DNA from: Maritimibacter sp.
GTDB lineage: Bacteria > Pseudomonadota > Alphaproteobacteria > Rhodobacterales > Rhodobacteraceae
NCBI GenBank assembly: GCA_003520545.1
Contig: DOUP01000250.1
Location: 1-7,527, forward strand
Reading direction: 5' to 3'
DNA length: 7,527 nt
Positions 1 through 6,886 of the stretch are shown here, piece after piece. The number at the start of each line of letters is the position of its first letter. Position 1 is the stretch's first letter. Below the pieces are notes generated by a model. It was not told the origin of the DNA, did not search any database, and saw only the letters and a program-made list of their open reading frames with translations. The translations under genes and the position numbers were made by a program.

Positions 1-18
1 GGTTTTCTGGTTTTCTGG
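1..18. repeat. Short tandem repeat, 8-base unit, about 2.25 copies
   Basis: The unit GGTTTTCT occurs twice head to tail and is followed by GG. It starts at the window edge, so more copies may lie to the left. No function is evident, and it could be slippage in AT-rich intergenic DNA. Confidence 0.55.
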
Positions 19-43
19 GAAAAGCTTCGTTCCATTGATCGGT

Positions 44-59
44 TGTCAAGTGTCAAGTG
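44..59. repeat. Tandem 7-base repeat giving two TTGACA boxes on the minus strand
   Basis: TGTCAAG is repeated twice in tandem and followed by TG. Read on the minus strand it gives CACTTGACACTTGACA, that is, two copies of the sigma-70 -35 consensus TTGACA seven bases apart. I checked spacings of 16 to 18 bases after each copy and found no convincing -10 box, so I call it only a repeat. It could belong to a promoter or operator for a minus-strand gene left of the window. Confidence 0.5.
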
Positions 60-87
60 CCGTTCTTCGCGGAATTTTCGTTTGGGT

Positions 88-2160
88 TCACGCCGCTTTC
101 CGACGCCGCCCCCGGCCTTCGACCAGCCAAGCTGCCACAGCCAGACTCGCAGCGATCAAGAGCATCAACCACGCGGGCGCCAATGGGACGATCCGCAGAT
201 CCTCAACCACATAGGCCCCGCGCGGCGTAAATCCGATCCAACCGCGCCCAACGGCCGCCCGCCCGGGTTGCACCGCCCGCAGGCTCGGCGCGCCATCCTC
301 AACTGCGACCGCACCACCGCGCATCGGATCCATCACCGGCAACAGGTCCGCCTCCGATGCGATGGTTTCCTCGAACTCCTTGGGCGAAGCAGGGCCGACG
401 GCTACCACGGCCTCTTGATCACCCTCGCTCAAGCGGAACAGCCCCACATCTCCGGTCGCAAAGGTGCTTTCAAATACCCCTGGTGCGACCTCTTCCATGG
501 CCATGTCCTCTTCGGTGCCATCGGGCCGCGTCACGGTCAACGACCGCGCGCCCTCGTCCATCGTGCGCCGGGTCACGATCACTTCGCCACCCGAGGCTTC
601 AGCGGTCAGCGCCTCTTCCTCAAGCTCCGGCTCCTTCATCATCCAATGCGCCAGCCGCTTGAGCAATTCCAACTGCGGACCGCCGCCCTCGAACCCGCGA
701 TCCCAGAGCCAGGCGTGATCGGAGGCGAGAAGCGCCACGCGGCCCTCGCCCACCCGATCCAGCGTCAGGAGCGGTCGCTCTCCCGCCCCGCTCATCACGG
801 TCATCCCGGCCTCGGTCTCGGTCATCTCGATCAGCCGCATCCAGCGGCCCCAGCCATCCTCGGGCGCGAAATCCTCAAGCCCCCGCGTCACGGGATGCCG
901 GTCGCCAAGGTCCGTCACCTCTGGCGAAAACCCTTCCTCCAGCACCCGCGCGGTCGGCGACCCCGGCAGCACATCCCCCAAGGGCGAACGCGCCAGGCTT
1001 TGCGCCGATGCCAGGTCAGGTCCGGCGGCGACCAGAACCGCCCCACCACCTTCGATGTAATCACGCACCGAGATCAGGTAGCTCGCGGGCAATATCCCCC
1101 TGAGCTTGTAACGATCGAAGATGATCAGATCGAACTCGTCGATCTTTTCCATGAACAACTCTTGAGTCGGAAACGCGATCAGGCTCAATTCGCTCACCGG
1201 CACACCGTCCTGTTTTTCGGGTGGACGAAGAATGGTAAAATGGACAAGGTCCACGGCGCTGTCCGATTTGAGCAGGTTGCGCCAGGTCCGCGTTCCCGGA
1301 TGCGGAACGCCTGACACCAAGAGCACCCGCAACCGATCCCGCACGCCGTTCATGGTGACGACGGCGGCGTTGTTGCGGTCCGTCAACTCGCCTTCCTCCA
1401 TCGACGTCGAGAACTGGATCACGTTCTGCCCACCATGGGTCAGCGTGATCGGCAGCGCCAATTCGCGCCCCACCGGCACGGTATAGGTCTGCGGTTCCTC
1501 CCCGTCGATGGCGATCGACAGATCGACGCTTTCGGTACCGGGCGCATCCCCCATGTCGTCGATGCGCAGGCGGATTTCCTGCTCCTCGTCAAGAATGGCA
1601 AAGGCCGGGGCATTGGTAATGGTCAACCGCCTGTCCCAGTCGTCCTCGTGCCCGGTCTGAAGCAGATGCAGCGGTGCCTGCAACTCGGGCGCAGCCTCCA
1701 GATCATGGAGTCGCCCGTCGGAAATCAGGACCATCCCGGCCACCCGGTCGCGCGGCAGTTCCGCCAGCGCCTCGCTGAGCGTGGTCATCAAAAGGGAGCC
1801 GCGATTGTCCTCGCCGTCCCCCATTCGGGTCACGCGCAATTCCAACCCTTCGGTCGCCGCCACCCGCGCGGTCAGCGCGTCCAGCGCGGCCTGGGTTTGC
1901 TCGGCGCGGTCGGACAGACGTTGCGAGGCGCTTTCATCGACGATGGCGACCATGATGTCACCCTCGGGCGCCCGATCTTCCATCTGAAGCGACGGCCCGG
2001 CAAGGGCGAAAAGCAATGCGGACGCGCCGAGGAGCCGCAACGCCCAGCCTTTCAATCCTCGCCAGAGCGCGAAGAGCAGAAGGGCCACGATCACGGCCCC
2101 GGCGACCCAGAGCACCGGCCAATCGAAAGCCGGGTCGAATATGACGGAAGACGCGTTCAA
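88..2160 (-). CDS. Membrane protein with vWA-like and inactive glutamine-amidotransferase-like domains, last gene of the MoxR operon
   Basis: This 690-residue protein has a predicted membrane segment at about residues 14-33, a basic loop (RGLKG), a second segment at about 38-57, a long soluble region, a third segment at about 660-680 and a basic tail (GRGRRRK). The positive-inside rule puts the soluble region in the periplasm. Residues 69-175 look like a vWA fold with an intact MIDAS motif DxSxS (D75, S77, S79), a later SDG (147-149) and candidate threonines at 126-127. Residues 278-505 resemble a class I glutamine-amidotransferase-like fold (DLIIFDR, then YIEGGGAVLVAAG), but there is no cysteine anywhere, so it cannot have that activity. 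A beta-rich region follows. The start is TTG, overlapping the upstream stop as TTGA, with AAGGA seven bases ahead; the next methionine, residue 60, would remove both N-terminal helices. It probably partners the DUF4159 protein in the membrane. The fold calls are by eye, and the specific function is unknown. Confidence 0.88.
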   Translation of the reverse strand: MNASSVIFDPAFDWPVLWVAGAVIVALLLFALWRGLKGWALRLLGASALLFALAGPSLQMEDRAPEGDIMVAIVDESASQRLSDRAEQTQAALDALTARVAATEGLELRVTRMGDGEDNRGSLLMTTLSEALAELPRDRVAGMVLISDGRLHDLEAAPELQAPLHLLQTGHEDDWDRRLTITNAPAFAILDEEQEIRLRIDDMGDAPGTESVDLSIAIDGEEPQTYTVPVGRELALPITLTHGGQNVIQFSTSMEEGELTDRNNAAVVTMNGVRDRLRVLLVSGVPHPGTRTWRNLLKSDSAVDLVHFTILRPPEKQDGVPVSELSLIAFPTQELFMEKIDEFDLIIFDRYKLRGILPASYLISVRDYIEGGGAVLVAAGPDLASAQSLARSPLGDVLPGSPTARVLEEGFSPEVTDLGDRHPVTRGLEDFAPEDGWGRWMRLIEMTETEAGMTVMSGAGERPLLTLDRVGEGRVALLASDHAWLWDRGFEGGGPQLELLKRLAHWMMKEPELEEEALTAEASGGEVIVTRRTMDEGARSLTVTRPDGTEEDMAMEEVAPGVFESTFATGDVGLFRLSEGDQEAVVAVGPASPKEFEETIASEADLLPVMDPMRGGAVAVEDGAPSLRAVQPGRAAVGRGWIGFTPRGAYVVEDLRIVPLAPAWLMLLIAASLAVAAWLVEGRGRRRKAA

Positions 2161-4943
2161 TTCCCGATCCTTTCCAGAAGCGCAGGCACGTGGACCTGAT
2201 CGGATTTGTAGTTGCCCGTGAGCACGTGCATCACGAGGTTCACCCCAAAGCGATACGCCATCTCGCGCTGCCGCTCCCCGGCAAAGCCCCGTCCCACCGG
2301 GTACATCGGCGTGCCGTCGTCATTGATCGCCCAGGCCCCCGCCCAGTCGTTCCCGCCGATGATGATCGGCGTCACCCCGTCGTTGAGATTGCGAAACGGC
2401 ATGCCCTCGGCGCGTTCGGCGTCGGGTGGCGCAGCCTCGACCCAGACGGCTTGCCCGGCGTAGCGACCGGGAAAATCGGCAAGGAGGTAAAAGGCGCGGG
2501 TCAGCACGTGGTCGTTGGGCACCGGCTCCAGCGGTGGAATGTCTAAGGGTCGCGCAAGCTGACGCAACCGGTTGCCTTCCGCCGTTGCGCCCGATCCGAA
2601 CCCGGCCACATCGCCGTCGCGTGTATCGAACATGATCATGCCGCCCCCGCGCAGATAAGCGTTGAGCTTGCCATAGGCTTCGGAACTCGGCGCGGCCTGA
2701 TCTTCGGTCACCGGCCAGTAAAGCAACGGATAGACGGCCAATTCGTCGCGCTCGATGTCGACGCCGATGGGCTCCGCGGGCTCGACCGAGGTGCGCGCGA
2801 AGAGCTGCCTCGACAAGCCCCGAAGCCCGGCTTGCGACACCTCGTCGATACCGGGTTTGCCGGTTTCCACGTAAGCCAACGTCACTTGGCCCGCGCGCTC
2901 CGGCAACGTGTCGCTCTCGGTCAGGTCCTGGGCCCGCGCTCCGGTTGGGGCGCCCATGCCAAGCGACAGCGCGACCAGCACGACCGCCGCGCCAGCCCGT
3001 CCGACCCGCCGCCCGGTCAGACGTCCCGCCAGCGCGAGCGAGGCGATCACGTCGATGGCGAGCGCGGCCAAAGCAGCCAGCAGGAGCCAGCCGGCAAGGT
3101 TCACTTCTTCCCGTGCGCCTTGCCAACTCGGGGTCAGCGCCGCGGGCCATGTCGCAGGCTCCAACGTGTCGCCTTCCTCAAGGATATTCACCGCCACGCG
3201 CTGTTCATCGCTTGCATAAAGTCCGGGGATCAGGTCGGGACCAATCGCCCCGGCCAGCCGCTCGCCCGGAATACCGGGACGTTCCCCCGCCGCATCCAAC
3301 GAGCCAAACCCATCCAGCAAGGTTTCGGGCACCCAGGTCGTGCCTTCCAACTCCGCCGCCTCCGGCGCACCGGTCCGGGTCGAGACGGCGAGGCGTTCCA
3401 GCATCTGGACAAAGAGCCCGGACAAGGGCAGCGACGACCACTCGGCATTGGCCGAGACGTGAAACAGGACGACCTGTCCGTCACCAAGGGCCTTGCGGGT
3501 CACCAGCGGCGTGCCATCGGCCAGCGCCGCGATGGTCCGGTCGGAAAGCTCAGGGCCGGGTTCGGCCAGGACCTGGCTCGTCACCTCGATATCCTCGGGC
3601 ACCTCAAGCCCATAGAAAGGCGAGGTTTCCGGGAACGGCGCCAACCCACGCGGCTCACCCCAGGACATTGCCCCGCCCACGTCACGCCCACCAACGCGCA
3701 GGCGCACCGGCAGGAGCGGATCTGTCTCCGTCCGGCCGGTGTCGGCGGCAGCAAGGCGCGGCCCTGCGAACCGCAGAAGCAATCCGCCCTCGGCAACCCA
3801 TTCTTCGATGGCATCCTTATCGGCAGGCGCGAGCGCGGCCACGTCGGCCAGCACGATCACGTCGGGGCTTGCCTGCACCAGATCGGTCAGCGCTCCCTCC
3901 ATCACATCCGCCGTCGGCACCAAGGCTTCGCGCAGGTAATGAAGCGGCGAAAGAAGCTGGAGCCCCTCCTCGCTGTCACCGCCAATGAGCGCGACCTTGC
4001 GACGGCGCAGCGTATCATCGGCCAGCGTCACCGCCGCGGCCGAACGCGTGCCCTCGATTTCGAACCGGTCGATCCGGTTGCGCAGCTCCGGCGGCAGCGA
4101 AATCGCCTGTTCCGCCTCACGGGCCCCCGGCTCAAACGTCAGCGTCGCCCGCGCCAGTTCACGCTCCACGCCGGAGGGGTCCGGGCCTAGCCCGACAAGG
4201 GTCACTTCCTGTGCGGTCTCGCCACGCGAGCGCACGGCGCTCAGGTTCACCATCCCGTCCTCGATCCGCGCGGGCGGCAGGCCGATGCGCGGGCTGGGCG
4301 GCTCCACGACCTCGACCCCGCCACGTCCCTGCAAAGCGGTGGCGAGGGCAGACCGCCCCTCGCTCGCCAGACCATCAGACACCCACAATGTGTCAAACGC
4401 CCCGGCCTCGATGCCAGAGACCCAATCTGCCACCGCCGCGTGATCCACGTGGAATGGCTGGGGCACCAAGGCATCCAGACGCGCGCGCCCATCTGACGCC
4501 GAACGCAGAGGCAAACCACCCTCGGCGGGCAGATCGGACGCGGGCACCACGGCCACGCGTTGCCCGTTCGCGCCCGCACCGTCCACGCGCCGCGCCGCCG
4601 CCTCCATCCGCGCCCGCCAATCAGGCGCGGCGGCAAAGCTGTCGTCGATGAGGACCAGAAGCGGCCCGGAGCCTTCGTCCATAGGATCGGGATTCAAAAC
4701 CGGCCCCGCAAACCCGAGGATCATCGCCGCAATCGCCAGCACCCGCAGAAGCAGAAGCCACCACGGCGTGCGATCCGCCTCGCTGTCCTCGTCCTCCAGC
4801 CCCAAAAGCAGCGCGACGCCGGGAAACGCCCGACGAACCGGCGCCGGCGGGATCGCCCGCAGGATGATCCACAGCACGGGCAGCGCGACCAGGGCGGCCA
4901 AGAGCCACGGCGCGGCAAATCCAATGGGGCCAAGGCTGAACAT
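2157..4943 (-). CDS. BatA-like / GATase-like / DUF4159 multidomain membrane protein
   Basis: This is a 928-residue protein. The N-terminus (FSLGPIGFAAPWLLAALVAL) is typical of the BatA or aerotolerance-regulator N-terminal family, with membrane segments at about 7-29 and 59-82 around a basic loop. A vWA-like region follows (94-215), with a weakened MIDAS (D100, S102, then A104 in place of Ser; SDG at 189-191). Residues 317-515 resemble a glutamine-amidotransferase-like fold without a catalytic cysteine. Membrane segments at about 614-640 and 647-665 flank a basic loop (RLTGRRVGR) and end in ARAQ. Residues 686-913 are the DUF4159 domain (VTLAYVETGKP, LLYWPV, LRGGGMIMFDTRDG). Topology favours both large regions being periplasmic. 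I chose ATG 4943 over ATG 4976, which would add 11 residues, because it forms a TGATG junction with the DUF58 stop and has GGAGGG nine bases upstream. The molecular role is unknown. Single-frame integrity and family identity are well supported, while the inner domain limits are approximate. Confidence 0.92.
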   Translation of the reverse strand: MFSLGPIGFAAPWLLAALVALPVLWIILRAIPPAPVRRAFPGVALLLGLEDEDSEADRTPWWLLLLRVLAIAAMILGFAGPVLNPDPMDEGSGPLLVLIDDSFAAAPDWRARMEAAARRVDGAGANGQRVAVVPASDLPAEGGLPLRSASDGRARLDALVPQPFHVDHAAVADWVSGIEAGAFDTLWVSDGLASEGRSALATALQGRGGVEVVEPPSPRIGLPPARIEDGMVNLSAVRSRGETAQEVTLVGLGPDPSGVERELARATLTFEPGAREAEQAISLPPELRNRIDRFEIEGTRSAAAVTLADDTLRRRKVALIGGDSEEGLQLLSPLHYLREALVPTADVMEGALTDLVQASPDVIVLADVAALAPADKDAIEEWVAEGGLLLRFAGPRLAAADTGRTETDPLLPVRLRVGGRDVGGAMSWGEPRGLAPFPETSPFYGLEVPEDIEVTSQVLAEPGPELSDRTIAALADGTPLVTRKALGDGQVVLFHVSANAEWSSLPLSGLFVQMLERLAVSTRTGAPEAAELEGTTWVPETLLDGFGSLDAAGERPGIPGERLAGAIGPDLIPGLYASDEQRVAVNILEEGDTLEPATWPAALTPSWQGAREEVNLAGWLLLAALAALAIDVIASLALAGRLTGRRVGRAGAAVVLVALSLGMGAPTGARAQDLTESDTLPERAGQVTLAYVETGKPGIDEVSQAGLRGLSRQLFARTSVEPAEPIGVDIERDELAVYPLLYWPVTEDQAAPSSEAYGKLNAYLRGGGMIMFDTRDGDVAGFGSGATAEGNRLRQLARPLDIPPLEPVPNDHVLTRAFYLLADFPGRYAGQAVWVEAAPPDAERAEGMPFRNLNDGVTPIIIGGNDWAGAWAINDDGTPMYPVGRGFAGERQREMAYRFGVNLVMHVLTGNYKSDQVHVPALLERIGN
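2161..2172 (-). promoter_or_regulatory. Ribosome binding site supporting the TTG start at 2160
   Basis: On the minus strand AAGGA (2168-2172) is followed by seven bases and then TTG at 2160-2158. It lies inside the end of the DUF4159 gene. Good Shine-Dalgarno spacing is the main reason to accept TTG as the start of the 690-residue protein. Confidence 0.6.
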
Positions 4944-5815
4944 CAGGCGCGGCCCTCCAATGCCGAAAACGCCCACAGGAGGGCCGTGGAGGCCGACGTA
5001 TCGGTATGATGCACATGATACTGCCAGCCGGTCATCCGCGCGAGGTAGGACAGACGCTCCTTGCGCCGCGCCAACCGCTCCAGATACCGTTCTCGCAGAT
5101 CGCCTGCCTTGCGCGTCTCATATTCCAACGTGCCGCCGACCGAGTGGAACACCGTGCGCCCATCGAAAGGAAACGCCTCTTCGGCCGGGTCGAGGATTTG
5201 CAGCATTATCCCTGTCACGCCGCGATCCGCCGCAGTGGTGAGAGCGGCTTCCACAGGCTCAGGGTCGGCCATGAAATCCGACATGAACACCGCCCGCGCC
5301 TGACGCGGAAGGATCGACACATCCGGCACCGCGTAGTCAGCCGCGCGCCGTTCGATCAAAGCGTCAGCCATTCGGTTCACCTGAATGTGGCCGGTCATCG
5401 GGCGCATTCCCATATCGGTCAGGCCGACACGCTCGCCGCCCTGCACGAGCAGGATCGACAACGCCAGCGACAGAAGCGCCGCGCGATCCGCCTTGGTCGG
5501 CAGACCCTTGTCACTGGCAAACTGCATGGACTGGCCCCGGTCGACCCAGAAGCTCACCGATTGTGCCGCCTGCCATTCTTTCTCGGCCACGAAATGCGTG
5601 TCCGAGCGGGCCGAACGCCGCCAGTCGATGGACCGCGCATGATCCCCCGGCTGCGCGGCTCGATACTGCCAGAACGCATCGCCCATTCCCGGCCGCTTGC
5701 GCCCGTGTTCACCAAGCACCACGCCCCGCGCCAATTGCTGCGCATGGGCTAGCAGCGGCGGCAGAGGCGCCGCCAATCCTTCTGCACGAGGCCGAAGAGC
5801 GTCAGATGCGGTCAA
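4943..5815 (-). CDS. DUF58 domain protein (vWA-like partner of MoxR)
   Basis: This 290-residue protein matches the short, soluble form of DUF58: there is no membrane helix at the N-terminus, unlike the roughly 400-residue membrane-anchored forms. The family signature is clear, with GEHGRKRPGMGDAFWQYR (about 36-52), PGDHARSIDWRRSAR (56-70) and THFVAEKEW (73-81). A vWA-like fold follows. Its MIDAS position reads D92-R-G94-Q-S96, so the first serine of DxSxS is glycine, while the second-site aspartate in MSDF (D180) is present. DUF58 proteins are typically encoded directly after MoxR ATPases and are thought to work with them in the cytoplasm. The start is TTG at 5815, overlapping the MoxR stop as TTGA, with GGGAGG seven bases upstream; the next methionine is residue 44, inside the conserved signature, so a later start is unlikely. 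The stop overlaps the next gene's ATG by one base (TGATG). Confidence 0.92.
   Translation of the reverse strand: MTASDALRPRAEGLAAPLPPLLAHAQQLARGVVLGEHGRKRPGMGDAFWQYRAAQPGDHARSIDWRRSARSDTHFVAEKEWQAAQSVSFWVDRGQSMQFASDKGLPTKADRAALLSLALSILLVQGGERVGLTDMGMRPMTGHIQVNRMADALIERRAADYAVPDVSILPRQARAVFMSDFMADPEPVEAALTTAADRGVTGIMLQILDPAEEAFPFDGRTVFHSVGGTLEYETRKAGDLRERYLERLARRKERLSYLARMTGWQYHVHHTDTSASTALLWAFSALEGRA
4944..4958 (-). promoter_or_regulatory. Ribosome binding site that decides the start at 4943
   Basis: On the minus strand GGAGGG (4953-4958) sits nine bases before the ATG at 4943-4941. It lies downstream of the alternative ATG at 4976, so it can only serve the shorter start. Together with the TGATG stop/start overlap, this favours a 928-residue product. 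Confidence 0.7.
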
Positions 5816-6828
5816 GCCGCCGCCTCCCTGGGCGCGATGCTTTCGATCACGCCGTCTATGATACCGGACAGGCTGTCGCCCCGCGCCCGCGCGGCGTAGG
5901 ACAGTGCCATCCGGTGAACAAGGACCGGGCGTGCCAGCGCGACCACGTCCTCGGGTCCGGGTGCAAGACGACCCTCCATGAGAGCGCGCGCCCGCGTCAG
6001 CAACATCAGCGCCTGCGCCGCGCGCGGCCCCGGCCCCCAGGCAACCGCGTCTTTCACGATCTGCGGCGCGCTGTCGTCATCCGGGCGGCAGGCCCGCACG
6101 ATATCCAGGATCATGTCAACGATGTTTTCGCCCACGGGCATCCGGCGCAAAAGCGCCTGCGCGGCGATCAGGCTCTCGGTGTCGAACACCGCTTCGGCCT
6201 CTTCCTCGGTCGCGCCCGTGGTGGCGAGGATGATGTCGCGCTCGGCGTCGCGGTCGGGATATTCGACGTCGACCTGCAAGAGGAAGCGGTCGAGCTGCGC
6301 TTCGGGCAGTGGATAGGTGCCCTCCTGCTCCAACGGGTTCTGCGTGGCGAGCACGTGGAACGGTCGGTCGAGCTGATGCTCCTGCCCCGCCACCGTAACG
6401 GCACGCTCCTGCATCGCCTGAAGCAAGGCAGACTGGGTCCGGGGTGACGCACGGTTGATCTCGTCGGCCAGAAGCAGCTGACAGAACACAGGGCCTCGGA
6501 TGAACCGAAACGCGCGGCGACCCTCTGCATCCTCTTCCAGCACCTCGGAACCCAGAATGTCGGCAGGCATCAGGTCCGGCGTGAACTGGATACGACCGCC
6601 GGAAATCCCCATCACGGTCGACAGCGTTTCAACAAGCCGTGTCTTGCCCAGTCCCGGCAGGCCGATAAGCAGCGCGTGACCCCCGGCCAGCATTGCCGCC
6701 ATGACGAGGTCTACGACGGTATCCTGACCGATAATGCGCCGCGCCGTCATCTCCCGCGCCTTGGCCAGTTTCGCGCCAAGCGCCTCGATCTCACCAACCA
6801 GATCCTCTGCGGTGCCCGCCTTGTCCAT
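5812..6828 (-). CDS. MoxR family AAA+ ATPase
   Basis: This 338-residue cytoplasmic ATPase has the usual length for MoxR proteins and every key motif. Walker A is GLPGLGKT (56-63), Walker B is LLLADEINR (118-126, with D122 and E123), sensor 1 is ATQNP (161-165), the arginine-finger region is EAQLDRF (176-182), and the sensor 2 region is GPGPRAAQAL (265-274, with R269). A helical lid domain follows. Members of this family hydrolyse ATP to remodel or mature protein clients, generally with a vWA-domain partner, which here would be the DUF58 product encoded next. The start ATG at 6828 has GGAG seven bases upstream. It is the first gene of the four-gene operon and is likely driven from the promoter candidate at 6858-6886. 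The family assignment is secure. The client protein is not identifiable from sequence, so I give no gene symbol. Confidence 0.97.
   Translation of the reverse strand: MDKAGTAEDLVGEIEALGAKLAKAREMTARRIIGQDTVVDLVMAAMLAGGHALLIGLPGLGKTRLVETLSTVMGISGGRIQFTPDLMPADILGSEVLEEDAEGRRAFRFIRGPVFCQLLLADEINRASPRTQSALLQAMQERAVTVAGQEHQLDRPFHVLATQNPLEQEGTYPLPEAQLDRFLLQVDVEYPDRDAERDIILATTGATEEEAEAVFDTESLIAAQALLRRMPVGENIVDMILDIVRACRPDDDSAPQIVKDAVAWGPGPRAAQALMLLTRARALMEGRLAPGPEDVVALARPVLVHRMALSYAARARGDSLSGIIDGVIESIAPREAAA
5816..5828 (-). promoter_or_regulatory. Ribosome binding site supporting the TTG start at 5815
   Basis: On the minus strand GGGAGG (5823-5828) stands seven bases before TTG at 5815-5813. It lies inside the alanine-rich end of the MoxR gene. 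It supports translation starting at a non-ATG codon in the TTGA overlap. Confidence 0.65.
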
Positions 6829-6886
6829 GAAACATCTCCGTGTGACTATCGTTGGTCAGTAAAGGCCATGCGCCGGGAGGGTTCAA
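6829..6886. promoter_or_regulatory. Divergent intergenic region between the MoxR operon and the DUF1285 gene
   Basis: Only 58 bases separate the two divergent ATG codons, and this must hold both ribosome binding sites (minus-strand GGAG at 6836-6839; plus-strand GGGAGGG at 6875-6881). Promoters for both directions must overlap each other or extend into the opposing gene. I see a reasonable minus-strand promoter but none of similar quality for the plus strand; the best plus-strand -10-like match, TATCGT at 6847-6852, lacks a properly spaced -35. No clear palindromic operator was found. Confidence 0.6.
6858..6886 (-). promoter_or_regulatory. Candidate sigma-70 promoter for the MoxR operon
   Basis: On the minus strand TTGAAC (6886-6881) and TTTACT (6863-6858) are separated by 17 bases. 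Each matches four of six consensus positions. Transcription would begin near 6850, giving a short leader of about 20 bases that contains the GGAG ribosome binding site. The -35 box overlaps the last bases before the DUF1285 start codon on the other strand. Moderate matches in a short region can arise by chance. Confidence 0.4.

Larger units (their letters stand above)
1..87. other. Non-coding region downstream of the MoxR operon
   Basis: This 87-base stretch lies after the TGA stop of the last operon gene. It is visibly more AT-rich than the coding DNA around it. It contains two short tandem repeats, at 1-18 and 44-59. I looked for an intrinsic terminator on the minus strand and found only a weak five-pair TTTTC/GAAAA stem around 12-24, with no U-tract in the right place. 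The operon's terminator may lie beyond the window or be Rho-dependent. No small reading frame with a ribosome binding site was found. Confidence 0.6.

Noticed and set aside
43..1314. Long plus-strand reading frame of 423 codons
   Set aside because: It lies antisense to the 690-residue gene. Its product is rich in Arg, Pro and His with no recognisable domain, as expected of an antisense frame in GC-rich DNA.
2832..4190. Plus-strand reading frame of 452 codons, with a second of 347 codons at 2945-3988
   Set aside because: Both are antisense to the DUF4159 gene, have Arg/Pro/Gln-rich compositions and show no family motif. They are shadows of a well-supported gene.
88..4943. True glutamine amidotransferase activity in the two large membrane proteins
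   Set aside because: The fold resemblance is present, but neither protein contains any cysteine, so the nucleophile that such enzymes require is missing.
4941..4976. Upstream ATG at 4976 as start of the DUF4159 protein
   Set aside because: It would overlap the DUF58 gene by 34 bases and put extra residues ahead of the typical BatA N-terminus. The ATG at 4943 has a better-placed ribosome binding site and a TGATG junction.
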